Shown here piece after piece: positions 18,589 through 27,275 of a DNA stretch of 64,000 bases (within the stretch, counting starts at the first letter, position 1; every line of letters starts with the position of its first letter). A program made the position numbers and the translations under genes. The DNA is from Bacillota bacterium (GTDB lineage Bacteria; Bacillota; Clostridia; Acetivibrionales; DSM-1351), in assembly GCA_023400235.1 (NCBI GenBank), contig JAEXFI010000035.1, positions 1-64,000 of the forward strand. The letters are read 5' to 3'. Under the pieces are notes generated by a model that was not told the origin of the DNA, ran no database searches, and saw only the letters and a list, made by a program, of their open reading frames with translations.

Positions 18589-19066
18589 GAATCAAAACCT
18601 CCTTTTCTCCAAGAATTGATTTTAATTCCGTGCGTGCACGGGACAGTCGGCTTTTTACCGTACCCTCCGGTATTTTCAACATCTCGGCCATTTCTGTTGT
18701 CTTAAAACCTTCTATGTAATGCAGGACGATCACCAGCCGAAGGTCTGTTCTTAGTTCCATAATGGCGTCAAAGAGTCCCAGCTCATTCTGCTGCTCCCAT
18801 GGTTTTTCAGTTTCCATATAGTCTTCAAGCGGCACTATTCTTTTATTAGCACGGCAAATCTGGTAACATTCGTTAATCAGTATTCTGCATAGCCATGTCT
18901 TGAAGAAGCGTTCGTCCCTTAAACTGTGAAGCTTGCTGTACGCCGTGATGATGGTTTCCTGAACGGCGTCCGCGCAGTCACAGTCATTCTTCAGAATGGA
19001 TTTGGATATGTGATACAGCGTAGCTTCCGCTGTCTTCACCCTTTCGGCAAAATCATTTTTATTCAC
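18578..19066 (-). CDS. ECF-type RNA polymerase sigma factor, 162 aa
   Basis: Region 2 is present (DCDCADAVQETIITAYSKL and FFKTWLCRILINECYQICR). Region 4 has a clear helix-turn-helix (TTEMAEMLKIPEGTVKSR, near residue 135). The length and spacing match extracytoplasmic-function sigma factors. The start is GTG 19066, with AAAGGA nine bases upstream. It is followed by an overlapping DUF4179 membrane protein, the likely anti-sigma factor. Such operons are usually autoregulated, but I could not identify the promoter motif in the upstream DNA. Confidence 0.85.
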   Translation of the reverse strand: MNKNDFAERVKTAEATLYHISKSILKNDCDCADAVQETIITAYSKLHSLRDERFFKTWLCRILINECYQICRANKRIVPLEDYMETEKPWEQQNELGLFDAIMELRTDLRLVIVLHYIEGFKTTEMAEMLKIPEGTVKSRLSRARTELKSILGEKEVLIHEQ

Positions 19067-19324
19067 TGTGACTAATCCTTTTTATGTACATAATGAAGTT
19101 CCTTCCCTTATCGACCGATAAAATTTTGAGCTCTGTCAATTAGATTATTTAGGACGACGTTTGGTTCACTAAATAGAAAAAATTTCAGAAACTTTATGCT
19201 GTTTGATTCAAGAATATCAGTGGATAAGATAATTTTCAACAACAAGGTCAAGAGAACGGCCATATTGGGCTGAGGACGGTGAGCACAGTAAACTTTTATA
19301 ACGGCTAAGGAAGATAATAGAGCC

Positions 19325-19361
19325 GCAAATAACCGCAACAAAACCCGTTGCGGTTATTTGC
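19325..19361. other. perfect 15-base hairpin overlapping the lepA promoter
   Basis: GCAAATAACCGCAAC (19325-19339) pairs perfectly with GTTGCGGTTATTTGC (19347-19361) around AAAACCC. No T-run follows on the forward strand. The right arm includes the candidate -35 of the lepA promoter, so it may be an operator or an older terminator. Confidence 0.5.
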
Positions 19362-19377
19362 CGGACTATGCTATAAT
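19348..19377 (+). promoter_or_regulatory. candidate sigma-A promoter of lepA
   Basis: TTGCGG at 19348-19353, an 18-base gap and a perfect TATAAT at 19372-19377, 50 bases before the lepA start. Confidence 0.5.
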
Positions 19378-19427
19378 AAGTTGCTAACTATGTTTAAATA
19401 TTTGTAACAAGCTGTGGAGGATTAGGA

Positions 19428-21236
19428 ATGCCAAGTGAAAGACAAAAATATATTAGAAATTTTTGCATTATTGCTCATATAGACCATGGTAAATCTACTC
19501 TTGCAGACCGGCTGCTGGAGAAAACCGGTGTGCTTACGTCCAGGGAGATGCAGGAGCAGGTTCTGGACAATATGGAGCTGGAAAGAGAAAGAGGCATTAC
19601 AATAAAGGCTCAGGCAGTACGTATGGTATACCAGGCTCCTGACGGGCACGAGTATGTTTATAACCTTATTGACACTCCGGGCCATGTTGACTTTAACTAT
19701 GAGGTTTCCAGAAGTCTTGCCGCCTGCGAAGGGGCGATTCTAGTAGTTGATGCAGCTCAGGGCATAGAGGCCCAGACTCTGGCAAACGTATATCTTGCGT
19801 TGGAGCACAATCTGGAAATAATGCCTGTTATCAACAAAATAGACCTTCCCAGTGCACAGCCTGATGTTGTGAAGAAGGAAATAGAGGATGTCATTGGGCT
19901 GGATGCCTCTGAGGCACCAATGGTTTCTGCCAAGAACGGTATAAATATTGAAGAGGTGCTGGAAAAGGTAGTTCACATGATTCCATGCCCCCAGGGGGAC
20001 GAGGAGGCTCCGCTTAGAGCGTTGATATTCGATTCCTTTTATGACAGCTATAAAGGCGTCATTGTATACATGAGAGTTAAAGAGGGTACTGTTAAGACCG
20101 GAGATGTCATCCAAATGATGTATACCAAGAAGGAATTTGTAGTTACCGAGCTGGGTCACCTGAGACCGGGCGGACTGTCTCCGGCCAGTGAGCTTAAAGC
20201 AGGTGACGTGGGATATATAGCGGCCAGCATTAAAAATGTCCGGGATACCAGAGTAGGTGATACAATAACCCTGGTGGATAATCCTGCCCAGGAGCCGCTG
20301 CCTGGATACAAGAAGGTAAATTCCATGGTGTTCTGCGGCATATATCCAGCAGATGGTTCAAAATACGGTGATTTAAGAGATGCTCTGGAAAAGCTCCAGC
20401 TCAACGACGCGGCTCTTACCTTTGAACCTGAATCCTCTGTGGCACTCGGGTTTGGCTTCAGGTGCGGGTTCCTTGGTCTGCTTCATATGGAGATAATCCA
20501 GGAAAGACTGGAAAGGGAATACAATTTCGATCTGGTAACTACTGCCCCCAGTGTAATATACAAGGTCACTACCACCAATGGTGATGTGATTACCATTGAT
20601 AATCCTACAAATCTGCCGCCTGTTACCGAGGTGGACAGTATGGAGGAACCCATAGTAAAGGCCACCATAATGGTTCCAACAGAATATGTGGGCAATATTA
20701 TGGAACTTTCCCAGGAGAGAAGGGGCGTTTACAAGGACATGTCCTATATTGATGAGGGCAGGGCCATGCTTACCTATGAGATGCCTTTAAATGAGATAAT
20801 ATATGACTTTTTTGATGCCTTGAAATCCAGAACAAAGGGTTACGCTTCTTTTGACTACGAGCTTATAGGCTACAGGGAGTCCGATCTTGTAAAGCTGGAT
20901 ATGATGCTTAACGGTGAGGTTGTTGATGCTCTCTCCTTTATAGTCCACAGGGAAAAGTCCGTATCCAGAGGCAGGCGGATGGCTGAAAAACTTAAGGAAT
21001 CAATACCCAGGCAGATGTTTGAAATACCAATACAGGCCTGTATCGGAGGAAAGATTATTGCACGTGAAACAGTAAAAGCTTTCCGGAAAGACGTTTTGGC
21101 CAAGTGTTACGGCGGAGACATTACCAGAAAGAGAAAACTGCTGGAAAAGCAGAAGGAAGGTAAAAAGCGCATGCGCCAGGTGGGCTCTGTAGAAGTGCCA
21201 CAGGAAGCCTTTATGAGCGTTTTAAAACTGGATTGA
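19428..21236 (+). CDS. lepA: elongation factor 4 (LepA), 602 aa
   Basis: A translational GTPase that binds the ribosome and affects translocation and initiation. G1 is AHIDHGKSTLADRL, G3 is DTPGHVDFNYEV and G4 is NKIDLPSA. The C-terminal half contains the LepA-specific end with RRMAEKLKESIPRQMFEIP and GGKIIARETVKAFRKDVLAK. The length equals the family's usual 600. GGAGG lies ahead of ATG 19428. A hairpin follows the stop, and the thioesterase gene starts 67 bases later, so partial read-through is possible. Confidence 0.97.
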   Translation: MPSERQKYIRNFCIIAHIDHGKSTLADRLLEKTGVLTSREMQEQVLDNMELERERGITIKAQAVRMVYQAPDGHEYVYNLIDTPGHVDFNYEVSRSLAACEGAILVVDAAQGIEAQTLANVYLALEHNLEIMPVINKIDLPSAQPDVVKKEIEDVIGLDASEAPMVSAKNGINIEEVLEKVVHMIPCPQGDEEAPLRALIFDSFYDSYKGVIVYMRVKEGTVKTGDVIQMMYTKKEFVVTELGHLRPGGLSPASELKAGDVGYIAASIKNVRDTRVGDTITLVDNPAQEPLPGYKKVNSMVFCGIYPADGSKYGDLRDALEKLQLNDAALTFEPESSVALGFGFRCGFLGLLHMEIIQERLEREYNFDLVTTAPSVIYKVTTTNGDVITIDNPTNLPPVTEVDSMEEPIVKATIMVPTEYVGNIMELSQERRGVYKDMSYIDEGRAMLTYEMPLNEIIYDFFDALKSRTKGYASFDYELIGYRESDLVKLDMMLNGEVVDALSFIVHREKSVSRGRRMAEKLKESIPRQMFEIPIQACIGGKIIARETVKAFRKDVLAKCYGGDITRKRKLLEKQKEGKKRMRQVGSVEVPQEAFMSVLKLD

Positions 21237-21255
21237 TATAAAATATATTATATAA

Positions 21256-21284
21256 AGAGCATTGGAGCAATCCAGTGCTCTTTG
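21256..21284 (+). terminator. weak terminator or attenuator after lepA
   Basis: AGAGCATTGGA pairs with TCCAGTGCTCT, with one G-U pair, around four bases. Only TTT follows, so read-through into the thioesterase gene is likely. Confidence 0.45.
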
Positions 21285-21303
21285 AATATTTGCGGAGGCA
21301 GAA

Positions 21304-21729
21304 ATGAAGGAAAAACTTTTATGGCTTCAGAATTATTTGAAGGAAACCTATGACACTCCCATACTTGAGAATTTCTTGGGGCTGGAGGTGTCAGCCCTTG
21401 AGGAGGGGAAAATAGTATATACCTCAAAGATAGTGGACAGGCACTGCAATATGTACGGGTTTATCCATGGAGGTACTCTGGCCTCCGTATCCGACATTGC
21501 CATGGGTGTGGCATGCATCACTCTTGGAAAAAGGGTTGTAACAATTGATATGAACATAAGCTATATAAAAAATGCGCCTGCAGGAAGCATAATAACAGCT
21601 GTCGGCCAGGTTGTAAGCAACGGAAGGACAATAATGCGGGCCACAGGAGAGATTTATTGTGACGGGCAATTGCTTGTCAGGTCCCAGGCCTCGTATTTTG
21701 TTACGGGGGAATTTGGAGAGGAAAAGTGA
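21304..21729 (+). CDS. PaaI-family hotdog thioesterase, 141 aa
   Basis: A single hotdog domain. GFIHGGTLASVSDIAMGVAC near residue 53 carries the HGG(x)(x)(x)(x)(x)D motif that forms the acyl-CoA thioesterase active site. VTIDMNISYIKNAP and GRTIMRATGEIY complete the fold. Members hydrolyse acyl-CoA thioesters, often aromatic or medium-chain; the substrate here is unknown. GGAGG lies just before ATG 21304. It follows lepA and is ended by the hairpin at 21754. Confidence 0.85.
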   Translation: MKEKLLWLQNYLKETYDTPILENFLGLEVSALEEGKIVYTSKIVDRHCNMYGFIHGGTLASVSDIAMGVACITLGKRVVTIDMNISYIKNAPAGSIITAVGQVVSNGRTIMRATGEIYCDGQLLVRSQASYFVTGEFGEEK

Positions 21730-21753
21730 TGCTTGTGTGTTTGTGCACAATGA

Positions 21754-21775
21754 GACTGCCCTTCAAGGGGCAGTC
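21754..21775 (+). terminator. terminator after the thioesterase gene
   Basis: GACTGCCC (21754-21761) pairs with GGGCAGTC (21768-21775). The T-tract is poor. Confidence 0.45.
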
Positions 21776-21942
21776 AATCCTCCAGCCTCGACTTAACACT
21801 TGAATTACGCCAATTTAAGATTGTGGCAATATATGCCAAATGCTTTGTTTGGTTTCAAAATCAATCACTTCCAAATATTCCAGTAAAGTCATATCGAATA
21901 GTTTTTAATGTTAAGGTAAAAATAATAAAATAAATCAGGTTA

Positions 21943-21970
21943 GGAACAACTTTCAAAAAGTGGTTGTTCC
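21943..21970. other. leader hairpin before the nucleotidyltransferase fusion
   Basis: GGAACAAC (21943-21950) pairs with GTTGTTCC (21963-21970), 73 bases before ATG 22044, with no T-tract. The remainder of 21776-22043 is AT-rich and holds no other structure that I could see. Confidence 0.4.
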
Positions 21971-22043
21971 ATGGGTTTCATCAAATGCACTTTAATTTCG
22001 CCGTAAAATTAAGTCATACAACAAAAATGAAAGGATGGATCTG

Positions 22044-24518
22044 ATGAAAGCTGTGATTATGGCAGGCGGGGAAGGGTCACGTTTGAGACCGTTGACCTGT
22101 AATCGGCCCAAGCCTATGGTACCAATTGCTAACAGGCCAGTAATGGAACATATTATAGAACTACTCAAAAAGTATGGTATTAATGATATTGCAGTTACCC
22201 TTCAGTATATGCCCGAAATTATAAAAGATTATTTTGGTGATGGAAGTGAATTTGGAGTAAACTTGAAATATTTCACCGAGGAGGTTCCCTTGGGAACAGC
22301 CGGAAGTGTAAAGAATGCAGAAAAATTCTTAAATGAACCCTTTATTGTTATAAGCGGGGATGCATTGACGGATATTGACCTGGAAAAGGCGCTTGCCTTT
22401 CACAGGAGCAGAGGAGCTGTGGCGACACTTGTTTTAAAAAGAGTTGAATGCCCCATTGAATATGGTGTGGTAGTTACCGACCAGGCCGGAAAAATAACCA
22501 GGTTTCTTGAAAAGCCAAGCTGGGGAGAGGTGTTCAGCGACACGGTAAATACGGGTATTTATGTTCTGAACCCTGAAATTTTGGAGTATATTGAGCCCAA
22601 CCGGATGTTCGATTTCAGCAAGGACGTCTTTCCCGTACTGCTGAAGGAGGGGCAGCCAATGTTCGGATTTGTCACCGAGGATTATTGGTGTGACATAGGA
22701 GATTTGGATGCGTATGCAGGAGTTCACAATGATATTTTGGACAGAAAAGTAAAAATAAATATAAACGCAAAAGAAATACGCCAGGGTGTGTGGGTTGGCG
22801 AAGGTGCAGTGATTTCCAGGGAGGCAGGTATAAAACCTCCTGTTTTTATCGGAAAAAATGCCGTAATAGCTGGAAACTCCAATGTGGGCAGCTATACTGT
22901 TATTGGAGACAACAGCCATTTGCATATGGGCAGCTCGGTAAAAAGAAGCATACTATGGAACGGCTGCATACTCAAGGACAATTCACAGATAAGGGGAAGT
23001 CTTTTGGGCAGCAAGGTCCGGATGAATGCAAGAGCCTCAGCCTTTGAGGGGGCTGTAATCGGTGACAGCTGCATTCTGGGTAAGTGTGCAACCGTAAAGC
23101 CCGGAGTTAAGCTGTGGCCGGAGAAGCGGGTTGAGGCCGATACTGATGTTTGTTCCAACCTGGTATGGGGCTCCAAATTTACCAAAAACCTTTTTGGTAG
23201 CAGAGGGATATTTGGAGAAATCAACGTGGATATTACTCCGGAATTTGTCTCAAGGCTGGGCGCCACATATGGCTCTTTATGCAGCAAGTCCTCCAGAATA
23301 GGAGTGAGCTGTGATGATGCAGATGCCTTGAAGATGCTGAAGAATTCCATGATTTCCGGCTTACTGTCCACGGGGGTTGAGGTGTACGACATAGGTACGG
23401 CTATTTTACCTGTAATAAGGTCTGCCGTGAAGTTTTACGGACTGAGGGGCGGGGTGCATATATCTGCTTCAGGCCAGGGGCAGGATATGCTTGTTATAGA
23501 TATTTTAAACAGTTCGGGCAGCAATATTGACAGAGGTGAGGAACGCAAAATTGAGAATATTTTCATACGTGAGGATTTTGTCAGGTGTCCGGTAAATGAT
23601 ATCAAGCCTGAGGTGAAAATACCCGACCATTGTATTTTTTACAGCCAGAGTATTTTAAATGGTGTAAAAGCCAGGGAGCATAATTTCAAGCTGGCTGTTA
23701 TAGCCAAATCCAAAATGGTAAAAGAAATAGCGGAAAGAACCCTTAAGGGTCTCAGCTGTGATTATGCCTTCATAAATCCCAGGATGGAAAGCAATTACAG
23801 GAAGAAGGAAAGTCTTTTCTCAGACATAAAGACCTTGACCACCGCCGTAAGGCAGGGTAAGTTTGATATGGGAGTATACCTTGACAATTCCAGCGAGAAG
23901 ATGATGCTGGTGGACACCAAGGGACGAGTAATATCTGATGATTTATTTATGGCACTGATCAGTCTGATTCATTTAAAGTCTGAAAAGGGAAATACCGTTG
24001 TAGTTCCCTTGAATACCAGCAATGTCATTGAGAAGATTGCCGTTGAGCACGAGGGAAGGGTAATCAGGACAAAGACCTCCACTCAGGAGCTGATGAAGAA
24101 AATGGTATGCGCTGAAACCTCTGAAAATATAAATGATTTTTTTACCATGAATTTCGATGCTGTTGCAGGGCTTGTGAAGATAATCGACTTTATGTCACAA
24201 AATAGAATCAGGCTGGACGAAATGGTGGACATGATACCTGACATTCACATACTGAAAAAAGAGGTCAAATGTCCCTGGTCATCAAAAGGAAAGGTTATCA
24301 GGGCAATTATTGAGGAAAGTGACGGGGACAGTCTTGAAACCACAGAGGGTGTGAAAATACTCGGTGACAAGGGATGGGTACTGATACTGCCAGATGCTGA
24401 AAAACCGGTTTGCAAGGTAATAAGTGAGGGGTATACGGAGGAATATGCCAACGAGCTTACGGATATTTATGTGAATAAGGTGAAAACCATCAGCCAGGAT
24501 AATGTTAGCAGCAGTTGA
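22044..24518 (+). CDS. NDP-sugar nucleotidyltransferase fused to a degenerate phosphomannomutase-like domain, 824 aa
   Basis: The N-terminal 230 residues are a sugar-1-phosphate nucleotidyltransferase: AGGEGSRLRPLTCNRPKPMV near residue 6 and SGDALTDID near 109, as in mannose-1-phosphate guanylyltransferases. Left-handed beta-helix repeats follow (about 250-380, e.g. AVIAGNSNVGSYTVIG). The C-terminal half aligns with alpha-D-phosphohexomutases but has lost key parts. The catalytic loop is HISASGQGQDM rather than (T)ASHNP, and the metal loop is YLDNSSEKMMLVD with no DGDGDR. The mutase half is probably regulatory or structural. GDP-mannose or a similar activated sugar for cell-wall glycans is the likely product. 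ATG 22044 is preferred over 22035 because AAAGGA lies eight bases upstream of it. Confidence 0.85.
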   Translation: MKAVIMAGGEGSRLRPLTCNRPKPMVPIANRPVMEHIIELLKKYGINDIAVTLQYMPEIIKDYFGDGSEFGVNLKYFTEEVPLGTAGSVKNAEKFLNEPFIVISGDALTDIDLEKALAFHRSRGAVATLVLKRVECPIEYGVVVTDQAGKITRFLEKPSWGEVFSDTVNTGIYVLNPEILEYIEPNRMFDFSKDVFPVLLKEGQPMFGFVTEDYWCDIGDLDAYAGVHNDILDRKVKININAKEIRQGVWVGEGAVISREAGIKPPVFIGKNAVIAGNSNVGSYTVIGDNSHLHMGSSVKRSILWNGCILKDNSQIRGSLLGSKVRMNARASAFEGAVIGDSCILGKCATVKPGVKLWPEKRVEADTDVCSNLVWGSKFTKNLFGSRGIFGEINVDITPEFVSRLGATYGSLCSKSSRIGVSCDDADALKMLKNSMISGLLSTGVEVYDIGTAILPVIRSAVKFYGLRGGVHISASGQGQDMLVIDILNSSGSNIDRGEERKIENIFIREDFVRCPVNDIKPEVKIPDHCIFYSQSILNGVKAREHNFKLAVIAKSKMVKEIAERTLKGLSCDYAFINPRMESNYRKKESLFSDIKTLTTAVRQGKFDMGVYLDNSSEKMMLVDTKGRVISDDLFMALISLIHLKSEKGNTVVVPLNTSNVIEKIAVEHEGRVIRTKTSTQELMKKMVCAETSENINDFFTMNFDAVAGLVKIIDFMSQNRIRLDEMVDMIPDIHILKKEVKCPWSSKGKVIRAIIEESDGDSLETTEGVKILGDKGWVLILPDAEKPVCKVISEGYTEEYANELTDIYVNKVKTISQDNVSSS

Positions 24519-24559
24519 GTGTCGTTGAGTGTTTATGAAATAAAAGTAAAGGTCCTTTT

Positions 24560-24597
24560 GGCTCTGAAGTTGGATTAATCCCGCTTCAGGGCCATTT
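24560..24597 (+). terminator. terminator after the nucleotidyltransferase fusion
   Basis: GGCTCTGAAG pairs with CTTCAGGGCC, with one G-U pair, followed by ATTTATTT. Confidence 0.6.
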
Positions 24598-24672
24598 ATT
24601 TGAATTTTCCCGGCTTAAGGCGTATAATTTAACTTGCAGCAATGCTTATTCCATGCTTTAACGGGAGGAACA

Positions 24673-25800
24673 ATGAAACCCATATACAGATTACTTTCAC
24701 TTATTATTGTCCTGCTACTGTCAGTAACAGGTTTGTCGCCGGAAGTTTCAGCAGCGGAGGCGCAGACAAAGGCACAGAGCATATATGTGGCCTTGGGAGA
24801 TTCCATTACATCAGGCTATGGTCTGGAAAGCTTTACTAATAATGATGTGAAAAATAGAAACAGTTCCAATAATTTTGTTACCAAGCTTGGCAAAAGACTG
24901 GGAATGAAGACAGTGAACTTTGGTGTTGAGGGGATTACCAGCTCTGCATTACTGAGTTCCCTGAAAAAGCCGTCAACGGCGGAGCAGAAAAATGCGGTGG
25001 CGCAAATAAGAGAGGCAGGGCTCATAACCCTTTCCATAGGAGGAAACAATGTATTCATACCTTTGCTCAACGCTGTAAACGATCAGCTGGGCACGGGAAA
25101 GAGTATTTTTAATGCCGGTGCCTCAGAGCTTCAAAATGCAATCCTTCAGCTGCTGTTTAATGAAGAGCTGCTGAACAAATTGAAGGGAAATATTTCTGCG
25201 GGAGCAGAGGCTTTTGCGGGAAATGACAAATTACATAAATCCGGCGAGCTCTCTGATATCATAAGGACAATAAAGGACCTGAATCCAAAAGCGAAGCTTG
25301 TGGTTCAGACAGTATATGACCCCTACGGCTTTATACTGCCTGATACTGTAGGCAAGGCAATTGATACCATGAACACAGCCATTATTAAGCAAGCAGGCGG
25401 AGGGAAGAATTTTGCTGTGGCGGATGTGGGCTCTGCTTTTAAAAAGGCGGGCAAGGGGATGCAGCTTTTAAATGCAGACTCCGGCATAACCTTCGACCCC
25501 CACCCCACAAAAAAAGGTCACGAAGTAATTTACACTCTCATGGCTTATGCAGCAGACAATAACAGGCTTCCCTATAACTTGAAAGCCAGTGTAGTAAAGG
25601 GGGCTGCGGCTGTGTCCATATCCGGGGGCGAATTCAGAATAACAATAACTCCTTCAAAAGGCTTTAAGCTGCCACAGACCATATATATGACCGTAGGGAA
25701 AAGCGTAAAGTACAACCTGACTTTGAAAAATGCCACGGCAGCAATACCTGTTGCTAAAATAAACGGAGACATAGCGATAACCGCAGTCTGCACAAGATAA
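24673..25800 (+). CDS. secreted SGNH/GDSL hydrolase, 375 aa
   Basis: A signal peptide (LLSLIIVLLLSVTGLSPEVSA) precedes an SGNH esterase domain. Block I is YVALGDSITSGYGL with Ser near residue 44, block III is SIGGNN near 122 and block V is FDPHPTKKGH near 274, giving the Asp and His of the triad. The C-terminal 80 residues are a beta-rich tail. It probably removes acyl or acetyl groups from a polysaccharide or lipid outside the cell. ATG 24673 has GGGAGG four bases upstream. The DNA just before it (TTCCATGCTTTAAC) resembles part of leader family B. Confidence 0.85.
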   Translation: MKPIYRLLSLIIVLLLSVTGLSPEVSAAEAQTKAQSIYVALGDSITSGYGLESFTNNDVKNRNSSNNFVTKLGKRLGMKTVNFGVEGITSSALLSSLKKPSTAEQKNAVAQIREAGLITLSIGGNNVFIPLLNAVNDQLGTGKSIFNAGASELQNAILQLLFNEELLNKLKGNISAGAEAFAGNDKLHKSGELSDIIRTIKDLNPKAKLVVQTVYDPYGFILPDTVGKAIDTMNTAIIKQAGGGKNFAVADVGSAFKKAGKGMQLLNADSGITFDPHPTKKGHEVIYTLMAYAADNNRLPYNLKASVVKGAAAVSISGGEFRITITPSKGFKLPQTIYMTVGKSVKYNLTLKNATAAIPVAKINGDIAITAVCTR

Positions 25801-25837
25801 AAAAGATGGCCGCGCTTTGACAATGGTATTTAAAGCA

Positions 25838-25872
25838 TAAAAAACGGGACACTCCGCTCTTGGAATGTCCCG
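25838..25872 (-). terminator. terminator of the reverse-strand 110-aa gene
   Basis: On the reverse strand, CGGGACATTCC pairs with GGAGTGTCCCG, and TTTTTT follows directly. Confidence 0.8.
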
Positions 25873-25884
25873 GAATGACCTGTT

Positions 25885-26217
25885 TTACATTTCACCTACC
25901 GGGTCATAAGTTCTGTCAACCACCGGCTCAAAATAAAAGTCAATGAATAAGGGGGTCTTTCCATTCAACTGGTCAGCCTTGACAGGAGTGGTGTAGAAAG
26001 CTATCCTGCACTCAAATTCAGGTTCTTTTACACCGTCTCTGGCATTTTTGTCATAAGGCATATCCTGAACTTTATAAATGCCTTGGGTTTCCAGCTTCTT
26101 TAAAAACCAGTTCAGTTCATCGTCATCATTTACATCCATACATGGTATATTGCCATTTTTCATTTCATCTATAATTTTTGACATTTCTCCTGTTTGAAAT
26201 CTTACCTGGTAAAACAT
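25885..26217 (-). CDS. hypothetical protein, 110 aa
   Basis: I do not recognise the family. The protein starts MFYQVRFQTGEMSKIIDEMK and is acidic, with no signal peptide or membrane helix. The C-terminal half has alternating hydrophobic beta strands (FECRIAFYTTPV, PLFIDFYFEPV). ATG 26217 is supported by AAAGGAGGA seven bases upstream. A further in-frame ATG at 26268 lacks one. It is a single-gene unit with its own strong terminator, between the SGNH hydrolase and thpR. Confidence 0.65.
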   Translation of the reverse strand: MFYQVRFQTGEMSKIIDEMKNGNIPCMDVNDDDELNWFLKKLETQGIYKVQDMPYDKNARDGVKEPEFECRIAFYTTPVKADQLNGKTPLFIDFYFEPVVDRTYDPVGEM

Positions 26218-26339
26218 TGTCGTTCCTCCTTTGTGATTGAGTGCAATTACTGTGGCTGGCAACTGCATACAAGAATTATATAATTACTATACCACATATC
26301 CGGGCCGGTAATCAAAAAAGATATATGCTGCGGGCTGGT

Positions 26340-26477
26340 AAAAGTCAATTATTATGGACTGTATGCGGCAGCTTGGGCAGTGCGGTTTATTTAAAATCCA
26401 AACCGTTGAAACCTTTTGATAAAATGCTTGAAATGCATACTCGTCCGAAGGCGAAGGTTTCAACCGTAATTGACTTT
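26340..26477. repeat. MITE-like repeat family D, copy 1
   Basis: The ends are inverted (AAAGTCAATTA near 26341 and TAATTGACTTT near 26468), with an inner inverted pair CCGTTGAAACCTT/AAGGTTTCAACCG. A second copy lies at 46738-46868 and shares the inner segment ATGCTTGAAA and the right end GCGAAGGTTTCAACCGTAAT. It has no coding capacity, so it is probably a non-autonomous mobile element. Confidence 0.65.
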
Positions 26478-26499
26478 ATTACTGCTGTTGGGATAGTAT
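26470..26499 (+). promoter_or_regulatory. candidate thpR promoter using the repeat end
   Basis: TTGACT at 26470-26475 lies inside the right inverted end of the repeat. An 18-base gap leads to TAGTAT at 26494-26499, 59 bases before the gene start. The repeat may therefore supply the -35 box. Confidence 0.4.
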
Positions 26500-26557
26500 A
26501 AAATCTAAGTAATATTATAAATCTGCGCATTGCTATAGTTAATATGGAGGATTGCAC

Positions 26558-27094
26558 ATGAGAGTTTTTTTTGCCGTAGAGCTTGAGGATGAGATAAAGG
26601 AATACCTGTTTTCGTTGCAGCAAAAGCTGAGGAAAGTTTGTAATGGAGGCAACTTCACCCATAAGGACAATTTCCATCTGACCTTGAGATTTATGGGAGA
26701 GCAGAGCGAAGAACAGCTTTTGCTGCTGAAAAACGCATTGTATGCGGCGGCTTCAGAAGCACAGCGCTTTGAATTGAGGCTGGGGGGACTGGGAGCGTTC
26801 AACAAGGGCAGCAAAAAAATAATCTGGACAGGCCTGGACAGGAACAGGGAGCTTCTAAGTCTGCATGAATGCCTGGAGAATGTCCTGGAACAGGAAGGCT
26901 ATATCCGCGAAGAACGAAGCTATAGCCCTCATATAACACTTGTAAGGGAAACCAGACTGGAAAGCGGTTTTCTGGAAGCAGACATAATTCCATTTGAAAA
27001 GCTGTCTGTGAAGGTGTCCTCAATTTCACTGATGGAGAGCGCAAGAGTCAATAACAGGCTCTGCTATCAGGCCGTGCACAAAGCGGCCTTCTAA
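26558..27094 (+). CDS. thpR: RNA 2',3'-cyclic phosphodiesterase (ThpR/LigT family), 178 aa
   Basis: The 2H phosphoesterase fold shows both catalytic H-x-T motifs: HLTLRFMGE near residue 40 and SPHITLVRE near 124, about 84 residues apart as in the family. The size is typical. It opens 2',3'-cyclic phosphates on RNA ends, and homologues can ligate tRNA halves in vitro. ATG 26558 has GGAGG seven bases upstream; the TTG at 26552 is too close. It lies behind a MITE-like repeat that may provide its promoter. Confidence 0.9.
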   Translation: MRVFFAVELEDEIKEYLFSLQQKLRKVCNGGNFTHKDNFHLTLRFMGEQSEEQLLLLKNALYAAASEAQRFELRLGGLGAFNKGSKKIIWTGLDRNRELLSLHECLENVLEQEGYIREERSYSPHITLVRETRLESGFLEADIIPFEKLSVKVSSISLMESARVNNRLCYQAVHKAAF

Positions 27095-27180
27095 TTTAAA
27101 TTGAACTGCTTTGTGTAAAATGGTAAAATGGTAATCTGGAAGGAAATAAGCATACAAAGGTAATTCCTGATGGAGGAAAT

Positions 27181-27273
27181 GTGAAAGAAAATTTTAAACA
27201 TATAAAAATGTGGCACAGATTCCATGCCGTAACTTTCATGGGGTTTTGTGCAGGATGGGGGGCATGGAAATAA
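27181..27273 (+). CDS. family B leader peptide, copy 2 (30 aa)
   Basis: GTG start with GGAGG four bases upstream, and stop TAA two bases before the htrA ATG. The core reads WHRFHAVTFMGFCAGWGAW, nearly the same as in the copy at 12761. The eight base differences within the frame cause no stop or shift, and the start changes only from TTG to GTG. The hairpin arms TGTGGCA/TGCCGTA are kept through G-U pairs. A coupled leader peptide or a structured leader are both possible. Confidence 0.5.
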   Translation: MKENFKHIKMWHRFHAVTFMGFCAGWGAWK

Positions 27274-27275
27274 AT

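Larger units (their letters stand above)
19067..19427. other. divergent control region between sigma factor and lepA
   Basis: It holds no believable gene. An open frame on the reverse strand at 19108-19341 has no ribosome binding site and unlikely composition. The region should contain the sigma operon promoter and contains the lepA promoter and hairpin described separately. Confidence 0.4.

Noticed and set aside
19108..19341. 77-codon reverse-strand frame between the sigma factor and lepA genes
   Set aside because: It has no ribosome binding site, unusual composition, and overlaps the expected promoters of both flanking genes.
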